Under the pieces are notes generated by a model. That model saw only the letters and a program-made list of their open reading frames with translations. It was not told the DNA's origin and made no database searches. Position numbers and translations under genes: made by a program. From the NCBI GenBank assembly GCA_001801365.1, contig MGXL01000099.1, forward strand, positions 5,713 through 35,160: a DNA stretch of 29,448 nt, in the 5' to 3' direction. Below are positions 19,219 through 27,104 of this stretch, in pieces; the stretch's first letter is position 1; every line of letters begins with the position of its first letter. Origin of the DNA: Gammaproteobacteria bacterium RBG_16_57_12 (GTDB lineage: Bacteria > Pseudomonadota > Gammaproteobacteria > RBG-16-57-12).

Positions 19219-19824
19219 ATGAGTGGTGAGGTTGATAAAAGCAAGCGTCGCTTGCTCGGTGTCGCCGCTGGCGCGATGGGGGGGGTCGGTGCAGCCGGTG
19301 TTGCCATACCTTTCATCGCATCCATGTCACCCAGCGCACGAGCGCAGGCTGCCGGTGCTCCCGTGGAGGTCGATATCAGCAAAATGGAGCCGGGCCAGCG
19401 CCTGACCGTCGAATGGCGTGGCAAGCCGGTGTGGATACTCCGGCGTACCCCGGAAATGCTCGCTGCATTGCCTACCCTGGCCGGCGAATTGCGCGATCCC
19501 AATTCCGAGGAGGAGCAGCAGCCCGACTACGCGAAGAATCCCCTGCGTTCCGTCATTCCCGAATATCTGGTACTGGTGGGCATCTGCACCCACCTCGGCT
19601 GTTCACCGGGATTTCGTCCGGAGTTTGCACCGGCGGATCTGGGGCCGGGATGGAAAGGCGGATTCTTCTGCCCCTGTCACGGCTCGCGCTTTGACCTGGC
19701 CGGCCGGGTATACAAGGGCGTACCGGCGCCGTTGAATCTGGAGGTACCACCGCACCGGTATCTGGGCAAACTGCCTGATACCAAAGACCGCATCATCATT
19801 GGCACCGACCCGGAGAACGCATAA
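19219..19824 (+). CDS. petA: Rieske iron-sulphur subunit of cytochrome bc1
   Basis: 201 residues. The 2Fe-2S cluster ligands are in CTHLGC (Cys123, His125) and CPCHGS (Cys151, Cys153 gives the pair; His154). It accepts electrons from quinol at the Qo site and passes them to cytochrome c1. The N-terminus has KRRLLG followed by a hydrophobic stretch up to about residue 35, a twin-arginine signal-anchor, so export through the TatABC system encoded in the same window is expected. A strong AGGAGAGGG site precedes the ATG. petB overlaps its stop by one base. Confidence 0.96.
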   Translation: MSGEVDKSKRRLLGVAAGAMGGVGAAGVAIPFIASMSPSARAQAAGAPVEVDISKMEPGQRLTVEWRGKPVWILRRTPEMLAALPTLAGELRDPNSEEEQQPDYAKNPLRSVIPEYLVLVGICTHLGCSPGFRPEFAPADLGPGWKGGFFCPCHGSRFDLAGRVYKGVPAPLNLEVPPHRYLGKLPDTKDRIIIGTDPENA

Positions 19825-21050
19825 TGAACGAAAAACTCACTGCGCTGCTGGGCTGGATTGATGCACGTTTCCCGCTTACCAAGATGTATAACGAACATGT
19901 GGGTCAATACTACGCCCCAAAAAACTTCAATTTCTGGTATTACTTTGGTTCCCTGGCGCTGCTGGTGCTGGTGATACAGATCCTGTCCGGGCTGTTCCTG
20001 ACCATGCACTACAAGCCGGACGGCAACCTGGCCTTCGCCTCGGTGGAATACATCATGCGCGATGTCCCTGGCGGCTGGATTATCCGTTACATGCATTCCA
20101 CGGGCGCCTCGTTTTTCTTCATCGTGGTTTACCTGCACATGTTCCGTGGCCTGATGTATGGCTCCTACAAGAACCCGCGCGAACTGATATGGCTGATCGG
20201 CATGGGGATCTATATGTTGCTGATGGCCGAGGCCTTCATGGGTTATCTGCTGCCATGGGGACAGATGTCGTTCTGGGGCGCCCAGGTCATCATTAATCTG
20301 GTTGGCGCCATTCCGGTGATCGGTGAACCGCTGACCTTATGGGTGCGTGGGGACTATGTGGTTGCCGACGCCACCCTGAACCGGTTCTTCGCCCTGCACG
20401 TGATCGGACTGCCTTTAATCCTGTTGGGTCTGGTGGTCGCCCATATCACGGCGCTGCACGAAGTCGGCTCCAATAATCCGGATGGTGTGGAAATCAAAAA
20501 GAACAAAGGACCGGACGGCCATCCCGTCGACGGGATACCGTTTCACCCCTACTACACCGTCAAGGATGCCTTTGGTGTCGGAGTGTTTCTGTTCTTTTTC
20601 TGTGCGGTGCTGTTTTTCATGCCGGAAGGAGGTGGCTATTTTATCGAGGCGCCCAATTTCATTCCGGCCGATCCGCTCAAGACACCCGAACATATCGCGC
20701 CGGTATGGTATTTCACGCCTTACTACGCCATCCTGCGCGCGGTGCCGGATAAGGTGCTGGGTGTAATTTTAATGAATGTCGCCATCTTCATGTTCTTCCT
20801 GCTGCCCTGGCTGGACCGCTGCAAGGTCAAATCCATCCGCTATCGCGGACCGATATTCAAGACGGCGCTGGCGATCTTTGTCATCAGTTTCCTGGGGCTG
20901 GGCTATCTGGGCACCATCCCCGCTACTCCGGCGGCGACTGTAGTCTCCAGGATATTATCAATACTCTACTTTGCCTTTTTCCTGCTGATGCCTATTTACA
21001 GCCAATTGGATAGGACCAAACCTGTTCCGGAGAGGGTGACATGCAAATGA
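19824..21050 (+). CDS. petB: Cytochrome b subunit of cytochrome bc1
   Basis: 408 residues, a full-length unsplit cytochrome b with eight membrane helices. Haem ligands are His91 and His105 in helix B (RYMHSTGASFFFIVVYLHMFRG) and His192 and His207 in helix D (FFALHVIG..VVAHITALHEVG). The second pair is separated by 15 positions, one more than in Rhodobacter. The Qo motif is PVWY (HIAPVWYFTPYYAILRAVPDK) instead of PEWY, a known variant of beta- and gammaproteobacteria. It oxidises quinol and pumps charge in the inner membrane. It is translationally coupled to petA and overlaps petC by 10 bases. Confidence 0.97.
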   Translation: MNEKLTALLGWIDARFPLTKMYNEHVGQYYAPKNFNFWYYFGSLALLVLVIQILSGLFLTMHYKPDGNLAFASVEYIMRDVPGGWIIRYMHSTGASFFFIVVYLHMFRGLMYGSYKNPRELIWLIGMGIYMLLMAEAFMGYLLPWGQMSFWGAQVIINLVGAIPVIGEPLTLWVRGDYVVADATLNRFFALHVIGLPLILLGLVVAHITALHEVGSNNPDGVEIKKNKGPDGHPVDGIPFHPYYTVKDAFGVGVFLFFFCAVLFFMPEGGGYFIEAPNFIPADPLKTPEHIAPVWYFTPYYAILRAVPDKVLGVILMNVAIFMFFLLPWLDRCKVKSIRYRGPIFKTALAIFVISFLGLGYLGTIPATPAATVVSRILSILYFAFFLLMPIYSQLDRTKPVPERVTCK

Positions 21051-21772
21051 GGAAAATAATAACAATATTGATGTTCCTGGGGCTTCCGACCCTGGGCGCG
21101 GCCTCCAGTGACACGGTGCACCTTGATCAGCCGACGATTAACCTTAAGGATATGGCCTCTCTGCAGCGTGGCGCCAGAGTGTTTATTGAAAACTGCTTGA
21201 ACTGCCATTCCGCCGGTTACATGCGTTATGCCCGCATGGCCAGTGACCTGGGCATGAGCGAGGATGATACCCGGGCGCTGATGTATACCAGTGACAAGCT
21301 GGGCGAGCTGATGAACGTGTCGATAGACGAGGCGGAGGCCAAAGTCTGGTTTGGCACCGCGCCGCCGGATTTATCCGTGATCACCCGATCACGCAAGCCG
21401 GCCTGGATATATACCTATCTGCGCTCGTTTTACGCCGATACCAAGCGCCCCTTCGGTGTGAATAACACCGTATTCAAGGATGTCGCCATGCCCCATGTGC
21501 TGGCGCCCTATCAGGGCGTGCAGAAGGCGGTGTATGCCGAAGGTCACAATGGGGATAAAAAGGTCGAAAAACTCCTGCCTGACCAGCTGGGCAGTATGAA
21601 TACGGCCGAATTCGACGCCATGATTAACGACCTGGTCAATTTCATGGTCTATGTGGGCGAGCCAGCCAAACTGGTGCGCTACAACATCGGCATATACGTG
21701 CTGGTATTCATTGTCTTGCTGGCCTCATTGCTCTATATGCTTAAACGGGAATACTGGAAAGACGTCCATTGA
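21041..21772 (+). CDS. petC: Cytochrome c1 subunit of cytochrome bc1
   Basis: 243 residues with a signal peptide (ending LGAASS, about residue 22), the covalent haem site CLNCH (Cys52, Cys55, His56), the axial Met150 in DVAMPHVLAP, and a single C-terminal membrane anchor (YVLVFIVLLASLLYML) followed by KREYWKD. It transfers electrons from the Rieske protein to soluble cytochrome c on the periplasmic side. It needs the Sec and Ccm systems for export and haem attachment; those are not in the window. It is the last gene of the pet operon, before a strong hairpin. Confidence 0.96.
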   Translation: MQMRKIITILMFLGLPTLGAASSDTVHLDQPTINLKDMASLQRGARVFIENCLNCHSAGYMRYARMASDLGMSEDDTRALMYTSDKLGELMNVSIDEAEAKVWFGTAPPDLSVITRSRKPAWIYTYLRSFYADTKRPFGVNNTVFKDVAMPHVLAPYQGVQKAVYAEGHNGDKKVEKLLPDQLGSMNTAEFDAMINDLVNFMVYVGEPAKLVRYNIGIYVLVFIVLLASLLYMLKREYWKDVH

Positions 21773-21809
21773 TCCTGTGCCGACCGGGGCACACCGACCT
21801 GCAAGCTCG

Positions 21810-21842
21810 ATAAATTAGGGGGACAAGTTCCCCCTAATTTAT
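21810..21842 (+). terminator. Hairpin terminator after petC
   Basis: A perfect 14-base inverted repeat, ATAAATTAGGGGGA then CAAGT then TCCCCCTAATTTAT, starts 37 bases after the petC stop and is followed by TTATTTGC. The GC core is only six pairs with AT arms on both sides, so it could act in both directions. The near-symmetrical AATTAGGGGGACA...CCCCCTAATT pattern also resembles dispersed palindromic repeats of some gammaproteobacteria, so it may have arrived as a repeat. Confidence 0.65.
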
Positions 21843-21874
21843 TTATTTGCTTTATAATACCCCGCTGTTTCCTA

Positions 21875-22035
21875 AGAGCCTATTTCAGTAGGGCCTCGGT
21901 CGCCGGGCGGCCGATCCATCCCGGCCGGGGGCGTTGCGCCTCGGTTGCAGGGCCGACGGGCATGCGCCTTCGTCGCGCCTTGCCGGCCGGGCGCCTCGAC
22001 CACCGGGCTCGGTCGGCTCTACTGAAATAGGCTCT
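21875..22035. mobile_element. MITE-like element with 17-base terminal inverted repeats
   Basis: AGAGCCTATTTCAGTAG (21875-21891) is repeated exactly in inverted orientation at 22019-22035. Taking the ends as GAGCC...GGCTC, TAA flanks both sides (21873-21875 and 22035-22037), which would be a TNA-type target duplication. The inside (about 127 bases) is very GC-rich (49 of 60 bases at 21901-21960) and has no gene. Ends starting GAGCC with TNA duplications recall IS5-family (IS1031 group) elements, so it may be a non-autonomous derivative. It separates petC from sspA, which are usually close neighbours. Confidence 0.6.
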
Positions 22036-22067
22036 AAGTCCCTGTTACCTGCCGGAGAGCAATGCAT

Positions 22068-22694
22068 ATGGTGGCACTTGCCAATAGAAGATCTGTCATG
22101 ACACTTTTTTCCGATCCCGCCTGTATCCACAGCCACCGTGTGCGTATCGTCCTGGCAGAGAAGGGGATTCATTACGAGATCGTCAATCTGGTTGCGGATG
22201 AGCGGCCCGAGGATCTGCTGGAACTCAATCCCTATGGTAATGCGCCCACCCTGGTAGATCGCGATCTGGTGCTCTATAACTCACAGATTGTCATGGAATA
22301 CCTGGATGAACGGTTTCCTCATCCGCCCCTGATGCCGGTCGATCCGGTGACCCGTGCACGTACCCGCCTGATGCTCTATCGCATCGAACGCGACTGGTAT
22401 ACCCTGGCCGCCGATATCCTGGACGGGGGTGAAAAGGCCGTCGCCAAGGCCCGCAAGGAATTGCGTGACAGCCTTACCTCCATCGCCCCGGTGTTTTCCC
22501 AGCAGCCGTTTTTCCTCAGTGATGAGTGTACCCTGGTGGATTGCGCCATCGCCCCGCTGCTGTGGCGGCTGCCTTTATACAAGATCGACCTGCCGGTACA
22601 AGCCAAGCCGGTCCAGGTTTATGCAGACAAGATCTTCAAACGCCCATCCTTCAAGGTGAGCCTGTCCGAGTCGGAAAAGGAAATGCGCGGCTAG
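22068..22694 (+). CDS. sspA: Stringent starvation protein A
   Basis: 208 residues from the chosen start, with a thioredoxin-like N-terminal GST domain (RSVMTLFSDPACIHSHRVRIVLAEKG) and a helical C-terminal domain (EYLDERFPHPPLMPVDPVTRARTRLMLYRIERDWY, LVDCAIAPLLWRLP). SspA is a GST fold that binds RNA polymerase and influences stress and phage transcription; it lacks glutathione transferase activity in E. coli. The ATG at 22068 aligns with the E. coli start (MAVAANKRSVMTLF); an in-frame ATG at 22062 also has GGAG nearby. The promoter must lie in or beyond the MITE-like element. Confidence 0.95.
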   Translation: MVALANRRSVMTLFSDPACIHSHRVRIVLAEKGIHYEIVNLVADERPEDLLELNPYGNAPTLVDRDLVLYNSQIVMEYLDERFPHPPLMPVDPVTRARTRLMLYRIERDWYTLAADILDGGEKAVAKARKELRDSLTSIAPVFSQQPFFLSDECTLVDCAIAPLLWRLPLYKIDLPVQAKPVQVYADKIFKRPSFKVSLSESEKEMRG

Positions 22695-22738
22695 CCCAAG
22701 GGTGATTTTCCCTTGTGGTATCAGCACAGGTCTTTGAT

Positions 22739-23140
22739 ATGACAAGCAGCATGTCTTCCAGTCGTCCCTATCTTATCCGTGCCCTGTATGAATGGATTGT
22801 AGACAACAACATGACGCCCTACCTGCTGGTCAATGCCGAGGCGGAGCGCGTCGTGGTGCCGGCTCAGTACATCCATGATGGCAAGATCATCCTGAATATC
22901 GCCCCCCAGGCCGTGCAGGGCTTGAAGCTGGGCCTCGATCAGGTGGAATTCAGCGCCCGCTTCGCCGGCAAGATTATCGATATCATGGTGCCGGTGGCGG
23001 CGGCCCTGGCGATTTATGCGCGGGAAAATGGCCGCGGCATGGTATTCAATGAGGAACACAGCACTGAACCGACACCGCCCGAATCCGGTGCGCCAGGTGA
23101 TAAATCGGGACGATCCCATCTCAAGCTGGTCAAGAACTGA
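22739..23140 (+). CDS. sspB: ClpXP adaptor SspB
   Basis: About 133 residues. The folded SspB domain is visible in SSRPYLIRALYEWIVDNNMTPYLLVNAE, IILNIAPQAVQGLKLG and ARFAGKIIDIMVPVAAALAIYARENG. The C-terminus ends in a flexible tail and the ClpX-binding XB-type motif RSHLKLVKN. SspB tethers ssrA-tagged proteins to ClpXP for degradation. I chose the ATG at 22739, with AGG eight bases upstream; a GTG at 22715 would add eight residues. A small hairpin CAAGGG/CCCTTG lies in the 44-base gap after sspA. It converges with the DUF1841 gene. Confidence 0.94.
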   Translation: MTSSMSSSRPYLIRALYEWIVDNNMTPYLLVNAEAERVVVPAQYIHDGKIILNIAPQAVQGLKLGLDQVEFSARFAGKIIDIMVPVAAALAIYARENGRGMVFNEEHSTEPTPPESGAPGDKSGRSHLKLVKN

Positions 23141-23209
23141 TGCACGCACCTGCAAGGGGTGTGATTATCGCAGCCCTGCTCCCATGGTATCGGTTATTCA
23201 GGCCAGGCT

Positions 23210-23647
23210 TCAGTGCCCGAGCAAATTGCGCAAGCAGTTCAAATAGCCCTGTTCGTCGGGGAATGTGTGGTTGCGCTGTGACTGCCAGAGCGTTTCAGCC
23301 AGGCATTCCATCATCCGGTGTTCAGTCTCGTGCGGGTCCTTGATTTTTAGCAGCAATTGCCGGGCAAGATCGCGGATGCCGGCAGGACGATCGGTGCCAA
23401 GCTGCTCGTGCAGTGCAATGTGCAAACCCAGGTGCAGAAAGGGATTAGTCGCGCCAGCCTCCTCCGGCAGATAGTCGTGTTGCAGTAGCCTGTCTTCGTT
23501 TTCCAGCAGCGAGTGATATTCCGGATGCATGGCGATGACGCCGGCAATGGTCTGTTCCAGAGGCGTCAGGGGAAGCCGGGTGCGGCGCTTGCGCCAGGCC
23601 TCGAAAAACTGACGGCGTAATTGATCGCGGTCCTGTCCAAAGAGCAT
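23210..23647 (-). CDS. DUF1841 family protein
   Basis: 145 residues matching DUF1841: LFGQDRDQLRRQFFEAWRKRR at the N-terminus, then LTPLEQTIAGVIAMHPEYHSLLENED and NPFLHLGLHIALHEQL. No signal peptide or membrane segment is present, so it is cytoplasmic. The biochemical function is unknown. It starts six bases after nth on the same strand and the two probably form an operon; a DNA repair link is only an inference from that. Confidence 0.85.
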   Translation of the reverse strand: MLFGQDRDQLRRQFFEAWRKRRTRLPLTPLEQTIAGVIAMHPEYHSLLENEDRLLQHDYLPEEAGATNPFLHLGLHIALHEQLGTDRPAGIRDLARQLLLKIKDPHETEHRMMECLAETLWQSQRNHTFPDEQGYLNCLRNLLGH

Positions 23648-23653
23648 GGCGCC

Positions 23654-24292
23654 TTATTCCAGTCCGGTTTTATCCGGGTATTCGCACAGATCTTCAATGA
23701 TACAGGAACCGCAGCGCGGTTTGCGCGCAACACAGGTGTAACGTCCGTGCAGGATTAGCCAGTGATGGGCATCCTGCCTGAATTCTCCCGGCACATACTT
23801 CAGTAATTTCCTTTCCACCTCCAGCACTGTCTTGCCTGGGGCGATGCCGGTACGGTTGGCCACCCGGAAGATATGCGTATCCACCGCAATGGTGGGCTGT
23901 CCGAAGGCGGTGTTCAGAATCACATTGGCGGTTTTGCGCCCTACTCCGGGCAGGGCTTCCAGCGCGGCACGATCGACCGGGACCTTGCCTTGATGCTGTT
24001 CTAGCAGGATTTGGCAGGTCTTGAGGATGTTGCCGGCCTTGCTGTTATACAGGCCGATGGTCCTGATGTAGCCCTTGAGGCCGTTCTCGCCCAGCTTCAG
24101 GATACTGGCGGGGGTATTGGCAACCTTGAACAAGGTGGCGGTGGCCTTGTTAACCGATTTATCAGTGGCTTGGGCCGAGAGTATCACCGCCACCAGCAAT
24201 TCAAAGGGGGTGGAGTAATGCAACTCGGTTGTCGGAGCGGGATTTTGCGCCCTGAAACGCCTGAAAATGTCTGTCCGCTTGGTTTTGTTCAT
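23654..24292 (-). CDS. nth: Endonuclease III
   Basis: 212 residues. The enzyme is a base excision repair glycosylase and AP lyase that removes oxidised pyrimidines. The catalytic Lys120 (LEALPGVGRKTANVIL, in the helix-hairpin-helix) and Asp138 (TIAVDTHIFRVANR) are at the same positions as in E. coli. The 4Fe-4S ligands Cys187, Cys194, Cys197 and Cys203 (C-x6-C-x2-C-x5-C) are intact. It is followed by the DUF1841 gene; the region upstream holds the DnaA-box cluster. Confidence 0.97.
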   Translation of the reverse strand: MNKTKRTDIFRRFRAQNPAPTTELHYSTPFELLVAVILSAQATDKSVNKATATLFKVANTPASILKLGENGLKGYIRTIGLYNSKAGNILKTCQILLEQHQGKVPVDRAALEALPGVGRKTANVILNTAFGQPTIAVDTHIFRVANRTGIAPGKTVLEVERKLLKYVPGEFRQDAHHWLILHGRYTCVARKPRCGSCIIEDLCEYPDKTGLE

Positions 24293-24326
24293 GGGATTGA
24301 GTGTATTGGGTGCCGTGTTCTGTCGC

Positions 24327-24671
24327 TGTGTATAAAACAGGCGGTTACTCTATCAGTTTGGTCCAGGCTGGTAAAAGGGACGCTGGGATACAGAATTGGA
24401 GGGATGGTTACCACAGAGATAGGCTACAGACAAGGACTTCTGATGAATTTTTTGAGTGATTATGCACAACAGGCGGTACGGCGCTGAAATTTTGACCGCA
24501 CATGAACAAAAACCTGACATTGATTCTGTAAAATTACATAACTATATGTTTATTATAAATAATATATGTAGCTCAATTTTTATACAGTTTAACAAAAATG
24601 TAATAATGGAGCCATTTTTTATGTTTTTCCCTGTGTTCATCCACAGACTTATCCACAGCTTCTGTGGGTAA
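24327..24671. promoter_or_regulatory. DnaA-box cluster beside an AT-rich segment
   Basis: Three perfect matches to the DnaA box TTATNCACA: TTATACACA on the minus strand (24327-24335), TTATGCACA (24460-24468) and TTATCCACA (24649-24657). Two near matches flank the last: TCATCCACA (24637-24645) and TTACCCACA on the minus strand (24663-24671), giving three boxes within 35 bases. Immediately to the left, 24541-24600 is about 83% A+T. Clusters with an AT-rich unwinding element are the usual layout of a bacterial origin, but they also occur in DnaA titration sites and promoters. dnaA and dnaN are not in the window. The 506-base gap (24293-24798) holds no gene that I can support. Confidence 0.6.
24520..24630. 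other. AT-rich stretch, possible DNA unwinding element
   Basis: A run of mostly A and T, with the short palindrome TATTATAAATAATA near 24550-24565 and no coding potential. It contrasts sharply with the surrounding GC-rich genes. Placed between the DnaA boxes at 24460 and 24637, it could be the melting region of an origin, or simply promoter and spacer sequence. No IHF or Fis site was sought by matrix. Confidence 0.4.
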
Positions 24672-24798
24672 GTCCACATCTCTTTATTCCCACAATGAGT
24701 TAGCTGACTTATCCTAGAAACAGTCTCAAACACTACGTCTAACTTGAGCATTTTCAGCTCATGATGCTCGCTGGTTTTTGAAGTGCTAGAGTAGCGCG

Positions 24799-27009
24799 AT
24801 GCCTGAACCCCCATTGATCCTGCGCGTGGCGGTGCCTTCACCGTTGCGGCGGGTGTTCGACTATCTGCCGCCGAAAAAATGCCAGATCACTGACTGGCCC
24901 GTGGGTATTCGCCTGCGGGTGCCGTTTGGTCGCACGCGAATGATCGGTGTTCTGGTGGGGGTGGCCACGCAAAGCGACATACCCCGCGACAGGCTCAAGG
25001 CCGTGATCGAGGTTCTGGATCATGAGCCACTCTTGCCCAAGGATATCCTGGCGCTGCTGGAATGGAGCAGTGGTTATTACCATCACCCGCTGGGTGAAGT
25101 GATCGAGACAGCGCTGCCGGTTGCGCTGCGTCAGGGCCGGCCGGCGGAAATACGCGGAGAATCCACCTGGGGGTTGACCGGGACCGGCAGGCAAGGTGAT
25201 GTGGCGACATTGCAGCACGCCCCCAGACAGGCGGGGCTGATTCAGGCCTTGCGTGAAGCTGCGGCCGGATTGAAGGCGGAACAGCTTGATCGCACCTTCC
25301 AGGCCTGGCGGCCCGCCATGAGCCGGCTGGTTGAAAAGGGGTGGGTGGAGCTTGTTCAGGCGCCTTGCCTGGGGCGCGAAGAGGCCGCGCGCGAGAGTCC
25401 CCCTCGGTTGAACGCCGATCAGGCCGCCGCCGTCACCGCCGTCACCGAGACGCTGGGAAGCTATCAGGCCTTCGTGCTGGACGGCATCACCGGCAGTGGC
25501 AAGACCGAGGTGTATCTGGCCCTGGCCGAGCAGGTGTTAGCCGGCGGTGGGCAGGTGCTGGTGCTGGTGCCGGAGATCGGCCTGGCGCCGCAGATCGTGG
25601 CGCGTTTTCAACAGCGCTTTGCATTGCCCATCGCCGTGCTGCACTCCGGCCTGAGTGACCAGGAGCGCCTGTGCGCCTGGCTGATGGCCAGATCGGGTGA
25701 GGCGCCGATCGTGATCGGCACCCGTTCGGCGGTGTTCACGCCGCTGCTGACGCCCGGTTTGATCATCGTGGATGAGGAACATGATCCTTCCTTCAAGCAA
25801 CAGGAAGGCTTTCGCTATTCTGCCCGTGATATCGCCGTGATACGTGCCCGTAATCACCGGATACCCATTGTGCTGGGAACCGCCACACCGTCCCTGGAGA
25901 GTACCTACAACATCCAGCAGGCACGCTACCGGCAGCTACGCCTGACCCGGCGCGCCGGCAGTGCGCAACTGCCCAGGATCAGTCTGCTGGATGTGCGGGG
26001 CCAGACCCTGCACGGGGGGCTGTCGGCGCCGTTGCTCAAGGCCATGGAGGCGCACCTGGTGCGCGGTGAACAGGTCTTGCTGTTTCTCAATCGCCGTGGT
26101 TATGCCCCGACCCTGCTCTGTCATGAATGCGGCTGGGTGGCCGACTGCAAACGCTGTGACGCGCATCTGATCCTGCACCGACGCCGGCAGCGGCTGTGCT
26201 GTCATCACTGCGGCGCGGAACGCCCCGTGGAAAGACAATGCCCGGCCTGCGGCAGTGCCGACCTGGTAAGCGTGGGGCAGGGTACGGAGCGGGTGGAGTC
26301 GGTATTGCGGGAGCGCTTCCCCTCGATCGGCATCGCGCGGGTCGATCGTGACACCACCCGGCGCAAGGGCAGCCTGCAAAATCTGCTCGATGGGATTCAG
26401 GACGGCACCTCGCAACTGCTGATCGGCACCCAGATGCTGGCCAAGGGGCATCACTTTCCCAATGTCACCCTGGTGGGCATCCTGGAGGCGGAGCAGGGCC
26501 TGTACAGCAGCGATTTTCGCGCCGGCGAGCGCATGGCACAGCTCATCATGCAGGTGGCGGGCCGGGCCGGCCGCGCCGAACAACCGGGGCAGGTGCTGGT
26601 GCAGACCCACCATCCCGATCATCCGCTCTTGTGGTCGCTGATTCAGGGTGACTACCCGGGCATTGCCGGCGCCCTGCTGGAGGAGCGCCGCCAGGCCGAG
26701 TTGCCGCCCTGCAGCGCCATGGCGCTGTTACGCGCCGAAGCCGCGCAAGAAGTTCCGGCCATGCACTTTCTCGAGCAGGTCAGGGATGAGGCCCTGGCCC
26801 TGAAGATACGCGGTGCGCAGATCCTGGGACCGGTGCCGGCCCCCATGGAACGGCGTGCCGGCCGCTACCGGGTGCAATTGCTGATGCAGGCGGGCAAACG
26901 TCAGGCCCTGCATCGACTGCTGGACCAGTTGCTGCCGTTGATTGAAAAACTCCCAAGTGCCCGCAAGGTGCGCTGGTCCCTCGATGTTGATCCCGTGGAT
27001 ACGTATTGA
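24799..27009 (+). CDS. priA: Primosomal protein N' (replication restart helicase PriA)
   Basis: 736 residues. The 3'-DNA-binding domain (residues 1-110), then a superfamily 2 helicase core with Walker A GITGSGKT (229-236) and a DEEH box in IIVDEEHDPSFKQQ, followed by the zinc-binding insertion with eight cysteines (CHECGWVADCKRC and CCHHCG..CPACG) and motifs V-VI (GTQMLAKGHHFPNVTLV, QVAGRAGRAEQPG). PriA reloads the replisome at stalled forks and D-loops. The start has no strong ribosome binding site. The gap upstream carries the DnaA boxes. Confidence 0.97.
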   Translation: MPEPPLILRVAVPSPLRRVFDYLPPKKCQITDWPVGIRLRVPFGRTRMIGVLVGVATQSDIPRDRLKAVIEVLDHEPLLPKDILALLEWSSGYYHHPLGEVIETALPVALRQGRPAEIRGESTWGLTGTGRQGDVATLQHAPRQAGLIQALREAAAGLKAEQLDRTFQAWRPAMSRLVEKGWVELVQAPCLGREEAARESPPRLNADQAAAVTAVTETLGSYQAFVLDGITGSGKTEVYLALAEQVLAGGGQVLVLVPEIGLAPQIVARFQQRFALPIAVLHSGLSDQERLCAWLMARSGEAPIVIGTRSAVFTPLLTPGLIIVDEEHDPSFKQQEGFRYSARDIAVIRARNHRIPIVLGTATPSLESTYNIQQARYRQLRLTRRAGSAQLPRISLLDVRGQTLHGGLSAPLLKAMEAHLVRGEQVLLFLNRRGYAPTLLCHECGWVADCKRCDAHLILHRRRQRLCCHHCGAERPVERQCPACGSADLVSVGQGTERVESVLRERFPSIGIARVDRDTTRRKGSLQNLLDGIQDGTSQLLIGTQMLAKGHHFPNVTLVGILEAEQGLYSSDFRAGERMAQLIMQVAGRAGRAEQPGQVLVQTHHPDHPLLWSLIQGDYPGIAGALLEERRQAELPPCSAMALLRAEAAQEVPAMHFLEQVRDEALALKIRGAQILGPVPAPMERRAGRYRVQLLMQAGKRQALHRLLDQLLPLIEKLPSARKVRWSLDVDPVDTY

Positions 27010-27104
27010 AGATTTTATCTGGTGCGGAAACTTGTGATTTTCCCTTTCTCCCGGGGTGCCAGGTCCAGTAGAATGTTGCCCCCAAGAGCCCTAAGGAGTT
27101 CTCC

